Positions 42,623 through 55,709 are shown, counted from the stretch's first letter. The stretch: 64,000 bases of DNA from Ceratotherium simum simum (GCF_000283155.1 NW_004454178.1:7104088-7168087), one strand, 5' to 3'. The notes: generated from the sequence alone by a model not told the origin. A program made the numbers and translations.

Positions 42623-45600
42623 GTGTGGCGGGATTCAAACAGATGTGAACTACACAATGAACGTGGAGCTCTGCCCATGGTTGAGGCTTCCTGTGGGGAA
42701 GGGAGGGTTCAGGCAGACGAGTGGCTGAAGAGGAGGCCAGACAGAGCTCGTCAGGAAGGACGTTGGGTGTCTTGCTGAAGGATTTCAACTTTGCACAGAT
42801 AACTCTCAAGAGCCAAGGAATGAATTGAGGCAGAGGATGGGCATGACTGATCTGGGTTTTAGAAAGTCGACTCCAACTGAGGTGTCCAGCATGGAGGACG
42901 CGGAGCAGCAGGTGGAAGGTCCCAGCAGGAGGAAATTGCAGTGATCCGGGAGAAGAGAGTATGATCTGAATTAGGCGGGGCAGGAGGAGAGAAGGGTCAG
43001 ATTTGAGATTTGTCAATAAGGTAGCTTATTCCTGGGACTTGGGGACTTATTGAACATAGCGGGTAAATGAGGAGTCGAGATTGACGCCTAGGGGTCAGGC
43101 TTGGGCAACCAGGTGGAGGTGGTGCCCTTCTCCAAGATAGCAAAGAGAGGAGGAGGAATACGGGGAGGAGGAGAAGGAGAAGCGAGATGAAGAGGGGAGA
43201 GTTTAGGGGGAAGATGATGGGTTCCAATTTTGTTCTTGTTGTTGAACGTGTCCTTTATAAGACATAAGATAAAATCAGACAGGCAGGGTACCTGAGTTTA
43301 CAAGATGAGTTCAATGTGAGTTGCTTGGGGGTCACTGGGTGAGAAGACGTTCTTGACTTTCCCCATCCTCATCCTGACATCCAGTTCGTGATCAAGTCTC
43401 ATTGGTTCTATCTACAAGATATTCTTCACATCCATCCCCTTCTCCCGCCTCCTCCGTCAACCATACTGTGGGAGAGGGGATGGTTGATGGAGGAGGGGGG
43501 GAGCAGCCGGTGGGGAGAGCAAAGGACGGGGGATTTCCTTGGGAACAGAGGAGGACTGAATCCGGGAAGGAAGGAGAGCTCGACGGCGGCTTTGTGGCTC
43601 ACTCTGTAGGGTTTGGGATAGGAAGATAGGATGGTCTCCCAGGCGGATCTTGGTTTTCTCTGACGGGGAGAAGGCAGTGTGGGGAGAAGCCTGACAGTGT
43701 GCTGTAGACATGAGGTGAATGTGGGAGAGAAACTACTCGGTTGGGGCCCCGGTAGCTTCTCCAGGCAGGATTTGGAGCCTGAGGATTCTGTGGTGACATC
43801 AGCCCACACGATGGTGGAACTTTCTCCGGCGGGGCTCAGCAGGGCCCTGCAGGAGGGACAATATTGGCTGGTGAGGTTTATCCAGGGCAGACGAGACCCA
43901 CGCAAGTAGAAGCTAACAGTGGAACCGTGGGTTCCAGTCTCCTTAGGGAAGGAAGCAGAGCCAGAGAACATTGATGGATGGAAAAGTAGAATGAGGGAGA
44001 CCAAAGACCCTCATTCTCCACTAAGTAAAATGCCGACGAGTAGCTCCCTCACCCCATTTCTCTCACTGTAACAGTAGACTGTGATTGGAGTAGGAGAGGG
44101 GGGTTTTCAGATTTTCCATGTGGAACCCTTAGGGTACAAAGGCTCAGAGTGTGGCTTCAGCAGATGGAGATGAGACTGGTGGAATTGAGGGTGTAATAGA
44201 GCAATGTTTCTGAAAGCATGGCCTTGGACCAGCCCCGACACTGCTGGGGTGGGGGTGGGAGACCAGCTGTCTCCAGGCACTAGCCCAGTTCTGCTGGATC
44301 ACAAGGACCCTGGGTGGATGTGTGATCACTGAGTGCTGTGTGGGTTGTCCCAGTGACCACTGAACTGGGCAGCTGGGGGCGGGACCAGGGGAGGAGCAGC
44401 CGGGAGCCAGGATCCTAAATGACTTGTAGGTGAGCAGGGAGTTCGCAGATGAGGGTTGTAGGGTAGGGAGGAGATGCAAGGCAAGTAGAGGAGCACGGTG
44501 GAGTGGGCCCTGGAGGGGGAGCAGCGGGGAGGAGAACCCTGGTTCACACCCCTCCAGGCAGAATGGAGGGTGAGCAGCTGGCCAATGGAGAGGCTGGGAG
44601 ACGGTCCCGGGGCGGGTGGTGCTGTGTGGCCTGACCTGGACCAGCGTGGTCTTCCTGCATGTTATTCCTCCTGTCCCCCCTCTCATCAGTGCCCCTGCAA
44701 AGGACAGCAGGGAAGGCGCCGGTCCCTCTCTGCGCCTCCTAGTGCAGCTTTCACACTCTCCATCTTTGCCCTCACTGCTGGGCACTGGCCGAGTGACTGC
44801 TCGTCTGCAAAGCTGTGCATGGGCCTCTTCGGCTGGTCCCACTACCCTAAAGCCTTGAGGCAACCGGGTGTTGGGAGGTCTCAGGAAAACGAGTTTCAAG
44901 GACGTGTGCTCAACCCCCTTGCCAGGCAGGGATGCTCCCAATTACTCCACTTGCCACGTGGCTCAGATGGGGCGGCGGCTGGAGTTCAGGCTGGGTGGAG
45001 TGGAGATGCCACTAACTCTGTCTCCCTGGAGGAGACTGGGGGGCCCTCACAGGGTGCGGTCAGGGGGATGCACAGGGGCAGTGTGCTGCTGTGGGCTCCG
45101 CAAATGAAGAGGGGCAGAGATGGGGAGAAGGACCTAAGGGAAGAAGGGCTGGGGAAGGAAAGGCAATGGGGTGAGGGAGGCAGAAAGTAGGAGAATGCTG
45201 CTGAACAGGTGAGATCGGAGTCACCAGCCATTTCATAGCTGTCCTCTTCACTGGACAGAAAGAGCAGAAGGGGCTGGGTAGGAGCGAGACGTAGGATTCA
45301 CCTCGGCCTAAGGTTCCCAGGAGTTAAGAGCTTTCAAGGCACAGGAATAAGTGACTGAGGAACATTCTAGAAATGCCTTCCTTAACATCCTTTCCAAGGA
45401 GCAGAGACCCATCATTTGCTTAAGGGTGGATTAAGGCCACTTTATTTAATAGCAGGGGCTGAGATTAAATGACAATAAAATAACAGTAGCTGGACCTGCA
45501 TTGACTGTTTTAAGCGTGTTCTGTACATTGATTCGCTGAAACAATTTTGAACGGATGGAGAAGGGGGCACCCACGTTCTGGATGGGAGGGCGGTTCTGGG

Positions 45601-45716
45601 GTGCCCTCCGGAGGGAGCAGATCCTCTCTCCTTCCCCTGGAACGTGGCCGGAGGACACTCCTGTCTGCTCACTCGCCCTTCTCCTACCTTCCCTGGGCCC
45701 TCGGAGGAAGCTGACG

Positions 45717-48700
45717 CAGGCTAACTGAATGCATAACTTTATTAAATAAATGCTTTGTCACGACAAAAGACAAAGATCAAGGAGTAACATAAATTATAAG
45801 TTGAATAAATAGTATACAGCAATCTTCACTTTTTTAATAAAACGTGAGATCCTCTGTTTTTTTTTTTTTTATTTTTATTTCTTTAGGTACAAAACACTAA
45901 ACAGGAGGCGAGCTCTTCCACATTCGGGTGATTTCTTTTCCTGCTTTTCTTTTTTTCCACAAACTAGTTTTGTTTGTTGGTTTATTTTTTCATCCTTTTC
46001 ACCAGTAAAGATTATGAGCGTTTATTTGGAAAAAAAAAAAAAAAGGTGAAAACAAAAAAGAAGAGAGAACAGAGCTACGGTACGTACGTGTGTCAAACTA
46101 TAAAGAACTACAGTAATACGTGCTGTGGTTATTGCTGTCTTAAAAAAAAAAAAAAAACCGGTAGGTAACTCGGAATCTGAAGGAGTCTTGTTTGACAACT
46201 GTCTATCCCGTGGGCTACTGTGTGGTGGTGGTGCAGTGCTGGAGGAAGAGACGAGACTCAGGCTGGTGGCCGGGGACCCGAGAGGCGGGGCGATGGGCGC
46301 AGGGCGGCTGACCCTCCCTGCCTTCCCTCTCCCCATCCAAAAAGGGTTCAAGAGGGGAGGCCAGAGTCTGTAGAAATGGCTACACTATACGCTCCATTTG
46401 AAAACCAAGCAAGTTATGTTTAAAAAAAGACACAAAAACCTAAGAGAAAAATAAAGTGGAGGAAAGTGCAAAATAAGTCTTGCACCGTAGTGGTTTTAAA
46501 AATAAAGACAGTACAACACCCAGGTTGCTGGCCGGTAAACCCCCGTTCCCTGTCCCACAACTTCTCAAGACTTGGCTTCCTTTCTCTTGGAAGCCAACCT
46601 GTCCTCTCCGAGACCAGAGTGTCGCTCCTCCACTCCTCTCTGAAGTTCCCATCGGAGCTGGAGCCCTCTCGGGGCTGGGCGGATGGAGAGGGCCACACTG
46701 CCCCACCTTGAGGGGAGCTTGGCAGCTGCGTCGTGGCTCTGTGGCTGCTAATGAGCCAAATGGTGGGAGAGTGGTGGTCGAGGCCCACCTCCCCAGAGGA
46801 GTCTGACTCTGCAGGGTTACCATGGAGACCACCGAGGTGGTGATGGGAAAATGGGCGAGGGGACCAGAAAGGGGACCACACAGGGCCTCCCGTCCTCCCC
46901 CATGTCAGGGGTTGAATGTCTCCAGGCCTGGCTGTCCAGGCCTGGCTGTCCGAGAAACTTTGGAGTCTCTTCCTTCCCAGACGCCCTGCTTTGCCCTGGG
47001 GAGAGGGCGGCTCTGGGGAAGGAGGATCAGTCCTGGCTGGGCCTCCCCCGATCACCTGGCAGCAGTGGGGGTCTACGGGTGTGTCTCCACTGCCAGAGTG
47101 AGGCATGAGTCAAAACGGGGATGAGAAGAGACCTCCTGTTGGGGTTGGGGGGGCAACATTTAGACTTGAGGCCATGGAAAACGAAAGGCCTCTAGGTGAG
47201 CAGACAGTGGCCGCCAGGCAGCCTGGGGTCAAGACGATCCCTGCTCAGGACTTCACAGCTGGCAGCGCTTCACACCTGCCTTCCCTGACCCCCTGCCCCA
47301 GGGAGGGGCGCCATCTTCCTCAGTGACTCCCTCCCCATGGGCTTCCCACACTGGGCTCAGGCCAGACTTTCCCTTTGGGAGGCTGTGTTCCGTCTGTCAC
47401 AAAGGTCTGGCATCCTCTAGAGAGTAGCCAGCTGACCAGAATCACCCCCGGCAAGCCTTGGAGACTCGCAGGTTTGGGTTAGTCGGCATGAACTTTGGAA
47501 ACCAGAAGAGACTGGTGGAGTTAAACCAGGCCCTAATCCCTCACCTGATGGCCAACAGCAAAGAGCCAATGTCAGGGGCAGAGGCCCATCAAAGTCCAGT
47601 AAACAGCAGGAGTGGGGAAGAGAGAGCCCCCTCTCAGGAATCAGGTCCAGGCCTTGGGAGGGGTGGGGTGGGGTACACAGTTCCTGGCTCAGGCTTTTCT
47701 TAGGGGGAATGGCTCCCCAGTATCCACTTAGCAGATCCCAGTTAGACGACTGCTCAAGATCCAAAGAAAGAATGGGCAGAGGGAAGACGAAGTGGGAAAG
47801 GTTTACGATACTGGCCTAAGATGTAGAAATGTGAGTTAGGGGTTGGGGACAGTTGCAGAGAGAGTTGGGGCGTGCTGACACAGCAGGCCAAGTCAGTCCT
47901 CAGGGCTGCCACCCCCATCAGGCCCTCTGTCCTATGAATAACGACCACTCTCCCGTCCCCACCAGCTGTCCTGTCAGGGGGAGCAGGAGACGTACCCCAA
48001 GTTCCACAGCTGCAAGTTGTCTACCAGCTGAAATCTACTTGCTCCTTTGCTGTCTCTTGTCACTGCCCCACGTTTGGTGTTGGTGGTGGTCTCCACGGTG
48101 TCATGCCATCAGGAAAGAGTGGAGAGCTGTGCTCACAGCCAGAAGGGGTCTCCTTTGCCAGTGTCCAAGCCCCCTTTCCTGGCAGGCCATCTCCAGCCTC
48201 AGGGGACAGCCCCAAGGCCACCCATTTGTTGAGGAACTCAGTGGAAAGTGGGAGTTTTCTTGGTTCAGCATCTGGCTGCCAGATGACAGCACCCCCAAAG
48301 CATCCATTGCCTGGCGGTCCTGGGCCTTTCTTCCATCCTCCACCCCAAGGAAGTGGGGCACCTGGACTGGCCAGAGTGGACGAAGAGCTTGAAAGCCTCT
48401 CTGGCCTCAGTCCCTCATTGCAGGGTAAGGTGGGCATGTGAGTGCATAGTAGTGCCCCTTCCAATGCCCAGTCTCTACTGATCCTTACTTCGGTCCAGCT
48501 GCTAAAGTCTAGAACTCACCTAAAGTTACCCAACTTCCTTGGCTCTAAGGCCTGGATTAAGTTCATTTCTCCACTACAACCTGTCCCCCCATTTTCCTCT
48601 CTCCTTCCTCTTGAATATCAGAGGGCTCATAGGGTGGAGACCCAGGGAAGCTTCTCCTGGCTTTGTCCCCTTTCTGTTGCTTTGCTGCAAAGCTAGAACG

Positions 48701-50736
48701 GGGCAGTCCACCCCGTTCCTCCAGCCCACTGACCCTTCACTCCATCTACCCTGGCCTGAACAATCACTTTTACTGTTTCCCTGTATTCAAACCTTTCCGC
48801 CTCCACCTCCCGCTTTGCCTTCTCTCATTTCGGTCTCTCTCCTGCTCTGCCAGCGTGAAGACTGAGAGAGGCTTTCAAAATGCAGGCTCTGTCCAGAGAA
48901 AATGAAAAGGCTGAGCAGGACCAGCGGGTCAAACTTGGAGGTGCTGGGCTCATTTGGGGTGGGGTCCAGAGAAGGTGACTTCCGGAGGGTCTGAAGGCTC
49001 AAATAGGACGCACTGGGGAGCATGGAGGGCGCAACATTGAGCGCTCTTGTCTACCTGGCACGGGGGTTCATATGAACACACATGCACACGGGAAATCACC
49101 AAAAATCCAACCTGTGTCCTACAGATGGTTGAGGGCAGGAAAACTGGTGCTATGGGTTGTGTTAGAAGAATATGGGTTTTCTTGGTTTGCCCAGAATGAG
49201 GAAGCTCCTCAAAGCCCCCATAGGAACTACTTTGAAAAGTTAATGCAAACCTTTGAAAGAAAGGAAGACAGGAAAAAAAAAAAAAAAAAAAAAAAAGAAA
49301 AAAAGACAGAATAGATTTATATGTCTATACATGACTATAGGGTGCCTTGTAGATAAATACAAGCCCACTTTTTTTTTTTTTCCAGCCTATCCTCCCCTCC
49401 AGAGGCTGTGCTCGCTGCGAATTGAATGCGCTGAGGGGCTGAAACCACACGCTTCGTTCTGCACGTAGTTGAGTTTCCTGGAAGAACCAGTCTGTCCACT
49501 GTGGGGACAGTGTTGATTTCTAAGTCTGCACGCGGTGGGGGTGGGGGTGTGTGTGGGGGCGTGGAATACACACACACATATTTGTGTATCCACCTCGGAG
49601 AACCTGTCTATCTGATATCACTCAGTTATTAATTTGTTTTGAGAGGAATGGAATGCAGTTTCGTTTTTACAAATTTGGGGGAGAGAGGACCCTGTGCTGG
49701 GGTGATGGGAAAGGAAGAACAGGGCTGGAGCCATACAGTTGCTGGCTGGAGGAGGAGACAGAGCCGGGAGAGGCACCGACACCTTTGTCTTTTCCTTTTT
49801 CCCCGTGACCCATCTAAACTGGCAAAACTCCAAGTGTGCCACAGAATGCACATCTCGGGCCACACCTTCTAGTGCCCACATGTCTCCCCACCTTGGGCTG
49901 GGCTGGACAGCAAGGTTGAGCCAGCCACAGCCCCATGCACCTGCCCTCTCGCCCACCTTTTCTTCTCCTTTTCCCGACTCTGTTCATCTTGCCTTCTCCG
50001 CTTACACATATACTCTCGTCCCTCTCTCTCTCTCTCTTTCTCATTCTTCCTCTCTTTCCTTCCTTGTTCATTCAACTTGCCTCGAAAAGAAAACCATTTC
50101 AGAGGGGGGGTCTCCTTAGCTTTGTGAATCTCCGTTGTTGCCGTTTTCAAAGTTGAGACCTTGCTAGAGATTCCGAGGTCCTCCGTTTCCTCAAATAGAT
50201 AGATATATGTATTTTTTTTCCCTTAAATGAGATGAAATGAGTGGCATCCTGGGGTGGAGGGAGGCGCTGGCTGGAGACGGGGCTGGGGTGGGAGGGGGCG
50301 AGGGAAGGTCGGGGAGGGGGGCATCACTCAACGTTGCTGCTGTCGAAGGTGTGGCATTGAAAGTCCCCGTCGACATACTCCATGCCCGGCAGCTTCATCC
50401 CGTACTTGTCCACGCACCAGCAGATGCCACGTTTGCGGCCACGGGAGGGCTTGCACTGGGGTGAGGAGAGCGACAGGCAGTGAGGGCGGCTGTACCCCCA
50501 GGCTCTGCTCCTGCCTGGCCTTTGTCTTCCCCGCCCAAATCAGACTCTCACCCCCGGAGAGTTGAGGGGCTGTACCCAACCTTGGGGTTCTGGTGTCCCC
50601 TCTGCACAGGGAGGGCCTGGTGAAAAATGCTAATCTGGGCAGTCTGTCCTCAGCTGGATCCTAAACTTCTTTTTTATGGCACCCATTCAGGGTCCTCCAC
50701 CTTGGTATTCTCCAGAGAACTACATGATCTGATAAT

Positions 50737-50768
<32 letters not shown>

Positions 50769-52637
50769 GGAGACATCACTTGTACATCTTTACCACATAC
50801 CAGACACGACTTACCACTATATGGTAGGTGCTATTCTAAGTGCTTTACAAGGATTAAGCCATTGTTCCTCATAATCATAAGAGATAATAGGTACAATTAT
50901 TCTGCATTTTACATGAGCAACTGGGGGTGGAGACATTGAATAACTGAGGACAGAGGACACAGCTAGTAAGTAGGAGAGCTAAGAACTGACCCAAGGCTAC
51001 CTGGTTCTTGACACCTGACTTAGATGAGGGATCCCTTTATGGAGCACAGGGGACACTCGTGCTCCTCTAACAGGAGGAACCTGTTAGAAATGCAACATTC
51101 TCAGGGTCCACCCCGACCCACCACCCAGACACCCTGGGGTGGGGCCTAGTAGCTGGTGTTTGAACCAGCCTTTGAGGATTCTGGTGCCCTAGGAGGTCTG
51201 AAAGCCACTGCCTTGAGGTCCTGGTACCGCCTCCACAGGCTGAGTATTACTGGTTAATCAGCAGTGGGGTTGCCCAAAGGGTGGCCGGGCTGTGAATGGG
51301 ACACGAAATGATTCCAGGTGGTCCATGGTGAAAATATGTTCTAAAGTCATGTATATGTCATATTTCTGCGTGTGTGTGTATCAGAAAATAACACATCAAC
51401 ATGTGATATGACACAGTGATCCAAAGTTTCCTTTTAAAATGGAGTCACGAAAATAAGGTGAATAATTAAAAGCTCAGCAGATTATGGCAGAGAAGGGAAT
51501 GGGGTACGAGCTTGGATGTTGGAGAGTCGGGAAACACTATCATTAATGACAGAAACCTTAGGCGCTTAGAGGCAGAGGTTTTCTGGCAAGTGTCCCTTCA
51601 GGAGCCCTCTGAACTTGGGGGCTGGGACAGGACGTACCTGCTTTCTCTTGTAGAATCCTTTGCGGTCGCAGTTGGGCAGGTACACGGCCCGGGGCACCAT
51701 GCGCGGGCTGGCCTTCAGCTCCTGCAGGGCAGCCTCCATGTGTCTGCGGCAGGGGCCCTGTGTGCGGACGGGAGGGATGAGAGGCGAGGCAGGACCCCAG
51801 TGGAGACCCCCTGGACGTGCAGAACGTGTGGCCCGGGGATGGGGGCTAAAGGGTCTGCGGGGAAAGTCATACCTTTTGTTGCAATAAGTTGCTCCCAAAG
51901 ATCTTTCCTCGCCCTCCCCTCTCATGCCCCCTGGGTGTAGAGAGTGTGCAAACCCTGCATTTGACCAGGCACAGAGGCATATTCTCCCACCTGTCTGCCA
52001 GGCCCCCCACCCTCAGCTTCTCTATCCTGCTGAGTAATTACATCCAGAGGTGGCCATCTGCGGATGCTCAGAGAACATTCAGTCTCTGCCCAGGTGAGAA
52101 CGCAGCTCCTGAGCACACACACCTGGCGTGTGCTCGCTGGGGCTGGCTGCTGGCACCTTCCTTGGGCACTGCCTCTCTTCCTGCTCACCCAGACAAGCCC
52201 TGGTCCTGATTCACGTAAGCTCTGAGAATTCTCTCGAATCCCAAGCTGAGCTACCTTGGTCAGTGGTAGGTCCTTTGCTAGTTCTAGCCTACGCATCTCC
52301 TGCTGCCACGGATGCTCATGTAGACACAGGGAAAGGTCAGAAGTCGGGGTGGGGGCAGAGGCTGTGGGTGCAAATGCAGGAGACGGGAGAGCATCCTTGA
52401 GACTCACCTGCTCAGATTCCTGTCTCATCTCAGGTGCTGAGATGACACGGGGGTGGGCAGTGTTCTCGGCTCCCCCCACGAACTTGGACTGGGTCAGCTT
52501 CTTTCTGCGGTCCTTCTTCACTGCCTCAGCCTTCAGGTCGGAGATGCGGGTGTGCTTGGGCCGGAAGATCTTGGGGGAGTAGGTCTCCTCTGCCATCTCG
52601 GAGGTGGTGGGCTCCTCATGCTCGCGAGAGTCTCTCT
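45717..52637 (-). CDS. IGFBP5: IGFBP5, insulin-like growth factor binding protein 5 (exons 2-4 and 3' UTR; exon 1 outside the window)
   Basis: Secreted and matrix-associated IGF carrier, strongly expressed in bone, muscle and mammary gland. On the - strand the coding parts are 52637-52408, 51757-51638 and 50455-50324, encoding 159 residues; with the 113 residues expected from exon 1 this equals the 272-residue human length. Visible parts are the acidic/basic linker with the SKFVGG site cut by PAPP-A in the family, and the thyroglobulin domain with the basic heparin-, matrix- and nuclear-targeting stretch RKGFYKRKQCKPSRGRKR across the exon 3/4 junction. The gene converges tail to tail with IGFBP2. 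Differences from human are conservative (ISDLK, HPRVIS, MEAALQ). Confidence 0.97.
45738..45743 (-). terminator. IGFBP5: IGFBP5 polyadenylation signal
   Basis: TTTATT on the + strand, AATAAA on the - strand, in the context ATTTAATAAAGTTATGC. Cleavage is expected 15-25 bases further along the - strand. A second AATAAA on the same strand lies about 300 bases downstream (45441-45446). Confidence 0.8.
49273..49308. repeat. A-rich tract in the IGFBP5 3' UTR
   Basis: Over 20 consecutive A on the + strand, then AAAAAAAGACAG; becomes a U run in the mRNA. Confidence 0.9.
50324..50455 (-). CDS. IGFBP5: IGFBP5 exon 4 coding part (C-terminus, stop)
   Basis: Acceptor CACCCCAG, then CKPSRGRKRGICWCVDKYGM to CHTFDSSNVE and stop TGA (50324-50326 on the + axis). 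It contains the CWCV motif and completes the six-cysteine domain. Forty-three residues, identical in length to human. Confidence 0.98.
   Translation of the reverse strand, partial: CKPSRGRKRGICWCVDKYGMKLPGMEYVDGDFQCHTFDSSNVE
50732..50768. repeat. (AAT)n microsatellite
   Basis: About 12 AAT units with one interruption. Confidence 0.95.
50785..51015 (-). repeat. MIR SINE, long copy in IGFBP5 intron 3
   Basis: TGCTATTCTAAGTGCTTTAC, CACAGCTAGTAAGTAGGAGA and AGAACTGACCCAAGGCTACC. Confidence 0.75.
51060..51215. repeat. MER5-like DNA element in IGFBP5 intron 3
   Basis: GTTAGAAATGCAACATTCTC, CCTGGGGTGGGGCCTAGTAG and GTCTGAAAGCCACTGCC. Confidence 0.75.
51638..51757 (-). CDS. IGFBP5: IGFBP5 exon 3
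   Basis: Exactly 40 codons, GPCRRHMEAALQELKASPRM to LPNCDRKGFYKRKQ, phase 0 on both sides, donor GTACGT and acceptor CACACAG. Begins the thyroglobulin type-1 domain and carries the first half of the basic heparin-binding motif. Confidence 0.98.
51758..52407 (-). other. IGFBP5: IGFBP5 intron 2
   Basis: Phase-0 intron with no recognised repeat or second gene. Confidence 0.92.
52408..52637 (-). CDS. IGFBP5: IGFBP5 exon 2 (linker)
   Basis: On the - strand the acceptor CCCACAG is followed by the last two bases of a Glu codon, then RDSREHEEPTTSEMAEETYS to PEMRQESEQ and donor GTGAGT. The 76 codons include KKDRRKKLTQSKFVGG. The Ser-Lys bond here is the family's PAPP-A cleavage site (Ser143-Lys144 in mature numbering, which the residue count reproduces). 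Confidence 0.98.
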
Positions 52638-55600
52638 CTGTGGGAGGAGGGGCGAGTCAGAGGAGGGTGCAGATCCCCAGGCTGGGAGGTTTGGGGTGAG
52701 GAGACGGGGTCTCTGCCCTCCTGGGGCTGACCAGACAGGGAAAAGCAGATGAATAAGAACTCGGGCGTAAGAGCGGACACTCGTGTGAGTGGTGGGACGT
52801 TGCTGGCATGACTGGAGTCCAGTAGAGTGAGTCTAGGAAGACTTCATGGAGGGGGAGAGTCTTGAAAAAGACAGGCTGGTAATGAGGGGCAGTTTGACAG
52901 GAGGGAGAGGACATTCTGGGGACCGGAGGGGTGGGGAGTGGAGGGCAGAGGCTTGGGGGAGGGCTCAGGCTGTGGTAAGGGGCTTGCTTGCTGGGGGGCT
53001 GGCTAAGTAGATGGGGCCGTGGCTGCAGGTGGGGCTGTGATGTCAGATCCTGGAGATCTAGGCTGTCAGAGGAAAACGGGGGATAGCCCTGCAAGGTCTA
53101 TTCTCTTGTGAGGTCTTTGTGCCTTCAGGACTGCCAGAGTTAAGCTATATTAGGACTTGGGGAACTGGAAGCAGTAGACTCCTAGGGGTCTGGACTAGTA
53201 GGGTGGTGGGAACCATCATGAGGGGCAGGAGAAGGGACATGGGAGAGTCAGAAATGTGGGGCCTGGTGGGGAGCAGTGCTGGAGAGTGGGGGGACACGGA
53301 ACCCCGAGGCCTGCCTCCCTGCTCTGGCTCAGAGCCGGCTCTGTGCCCTGGGCGGCTGGAACATAACTCAGCTCCAGGCCAAGAGAGGCCGACAGCTGGC
53401 TGGGGCCGGAGCAGTTATATATAGGAGTGACTTGGTGACAGTCTATACTTAGCTGACTTATGACCTTTAAAGAAGTAAGACTTTGTTCATTTATTTGTTG
53501 ATCTGTTAATTCCACCCGCCCGGCCTTCCTTGGTCCGCAGATTTCCACTCAATTGTTATCTCACAGGCACCCTGCTCTGGGTTTCTCCTCTCAGCTCCCT
53601 GACCCCACCAGCCTTGGCAGATCCATGGTGGGGAGGTTTCGGGTTGCTTTTCCCAGGTGGCCAGGGCGTGGCCAGGATGCCCACGTGAGACCACGTGCAG
53701 GGCAGGGCGGGCGGGGGCAGGGAGGCCCTGTCTTCATTGCCCTCTTTCCTTTTCAAATTCTGGAAAAAGGAAATCGGGTTTGGGGTGACCCCAAATAACT
53801 CAAACAGGGAGAAGGAAAATCCTGTTCTCCACCCACTCCACTATCACTGGGCTATCCAGGAGCTGAGATGGCAAGGTGTCGGGGATGGAGAACAGAAGGA
53901 GAGGATTCCAGGGAGGTGGGGATGAGGGGAGGTATGGGGGAGAGCGGTCAGTGAGCAGACACTGTTTTGTGTCCCTGGGGCAGGAGCTCTCAGCCCAGGG
54001 GAGGATCCAGCTGTGTGCTAAGGGAGGCATTTGGGCCTAACCTGGTCAGGACGGCAGGTGGCAGGAGGCACCCGGGCACCTGTTTGTCTCCTGGCTGGGG
54101 GTTTGTCAAATTTAACTGAATACGTATCCGGTCTTTAAGGCCCTGGCAGGGAAGCTCCAGGCCCTAAAGAAGCTACCAAGGTGTGTGGTGTTCTGGGTGG
54201 TTAGGTGATATGGGTATTTATCCACAGGACAGGAAGAGAAGAGGCCACTGGAGAGGAAGATGATGGGCAGAAAGTAAATCACAAAGCAGTGGGCAGGCTC
54301 TCCCTGAGTCCGCCTCAACACCACGCTCCCTGTCCCCCGCTTCCGGCCGTCCACTCCCCTTTTACCATGTCTTGACTCTGGGCTCTGACTTGATCACAAC
54401 CTGCTGTGATGATTAATCTGCATACTGATGTGCTGGGGAGGTGGACTGTAGCCTTCTAGGGATTAGCCAAAGGAGTGATGTTTTGGGGTAAACTAACTTT
54501 TCTTGGTTGGGATGAGCCAGAATTGGGGGTGGATACAGGGAGAAGCATAGCTGGTTTGGGGGGCTCTGTTATCTAGTAACTCAGGCCCAAACCCAAGGCT
54601 CAGGTCTTGGGGAGGGCGATGAGGAGAGGAACAGCTAACCATGGCACAGAAGGCTGCTGGGCCCATCCTCCTGAGTGACTTGGGATATTTCACTCAACCT
54701 CTCTGGGTGTCACCGAGCATTCTAATCCTCAAAAAGCAGTTGACCACTGGGGTAGAGGAGAGGGCAAGAGATGGTTGGCATGGAAAGGCTGGGAGCATTC
54801 TGGGGGTGCATGGCCACACCCCTTCCCCAATCAACATTGTAACCAGCTGAAGGGAAGGGGAGGAGGGCGAGAGGGCTGGGGGCTGACCAGTGCAGGAAAG
54901 ATGAGCAGCTCCTCAGTGGCCGCTCCAGCCTGGCTTGCAGGGCCAGCAAATTGCCCTCAGGGGCTCCTGTGGAGCTGGGCCCCAGGAATCGCCTCTTCAA
55001 GGATAGAAAGCCCAGAAAGCTGCTCACCCCCAGCGACGGGCTGTACCAGCTCCTGGAATCCCTCCAGTAGACCATCTAGTCCATCCCCTGTGTCCTAGCA
55101 GAAACAAGTACATAAACCCTCTCCCCTTCCCCTGGCCTCCCCAAGGTGGGGCTCCCGAGGACACACCCTCCCCAGTTTGTGGCTCTGTGGCTGCTTCTGA
55201 AGGGCAGGCTTAAAGTTTTGATGTGTCTCCCGGGTTTTGGTGCCACTTAACCCCATGGGACCTATTACTTAGGCAGCGGGAGTCAAGTGTCAAAGATACT
55301 AATCAAGGTCTTGTGGTCACCTGTAGGCTCCAGAGACAGTGGAAACTTGGAGCAGAGCCAGGGCAGAGCCACGAAGATTAAAGGGCTGGAAAGGAAGACC
55401 AGAGCTGGATGCCAGAGCCAGCTAGCCCTACTCAGCTGCTCTGTGGCCGAGTCATAAATAGGCTTTCAATTTTGGAAGGGTTTAAGTTTTAGATAAAAGA
55501 AGAAGGCACCAGTAGACTGGCAGCCCCTGAGCTATTTCATCAAGAGAAAATAGACCGGGGTTGCAGAAGGGATTTAGGTGGGATATAAGGGAGGACTTCC

Positions 55601-55695
55601 TGGTGAAGTTGCTCTGCACGTGAACAGCAATGGAAAGAACTCAGCGCAGTGGGTTCTGGAAGCTGTTTGACAAACAGGTCAATACCTCCCTGTGG

Positions 55696-55709
55696 CCAGT
55701 AGATGGCGG
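55696..55709 (+). promoter_or_regulatory. CTCF-like motif
   Basis: CCAGTAGATGGCGG fits the CTCF core in + orientation. Confidence 0.35.

Larger units (their letters stand above)
39561..45716. other. Intergenic spacer between convergent IGFBP2 and IGFBP5
   Basis: About 6.1 kb with no supported gene. It contains MIR and MER5-like copies, a CpG-dense block, a GT microsatellite and, at about 42.75-43.2 kb, low-copy-looking text resembling an ancient dispersed repeat that I cannot assign. Confidence 0.8.
45717..50323 (-). other. IGFBP5: IGFBP5 long 3' UTR
   Basis: About 4.6 kb from the TGA to the AATAAA at 45738-45743, matching the about 6-kb IGFBP5 mRNA of mammals. In RNA sense it has U-rich runs (complement of A runs at about 46030-46045, 46142-46157 and 49274-49297), a GA-rich tract opposite 50020-50070, and a 14-bp tandem duplication (AGGCCTGGCTGTCC twice, about 46923-46950). 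The exact 3' end is inferred from the signal position. Confidence 0.85.
50456..51637 (-). other. IGFBP5: IGFBP5 intron 3
   Basis: Phase-0 intron holding an (AAT)n tract, a long MIR and a MER5-like element. Confidence 0.92.

Noticed and set aside
44144..44941. 265-residue open frame on the - strand between the genes
   Set aside because: GC-rich chance frame without domain, splice context or initiation signal; overlaps repeat-like DNA.
46420..47106. 228-residue open frame on the IGFBP5 strand
   Set aside because: Lies wholly in the IGFBP5 3' UTR, downstream of the genuine stop; composition proline- and serine-rich without any domain.
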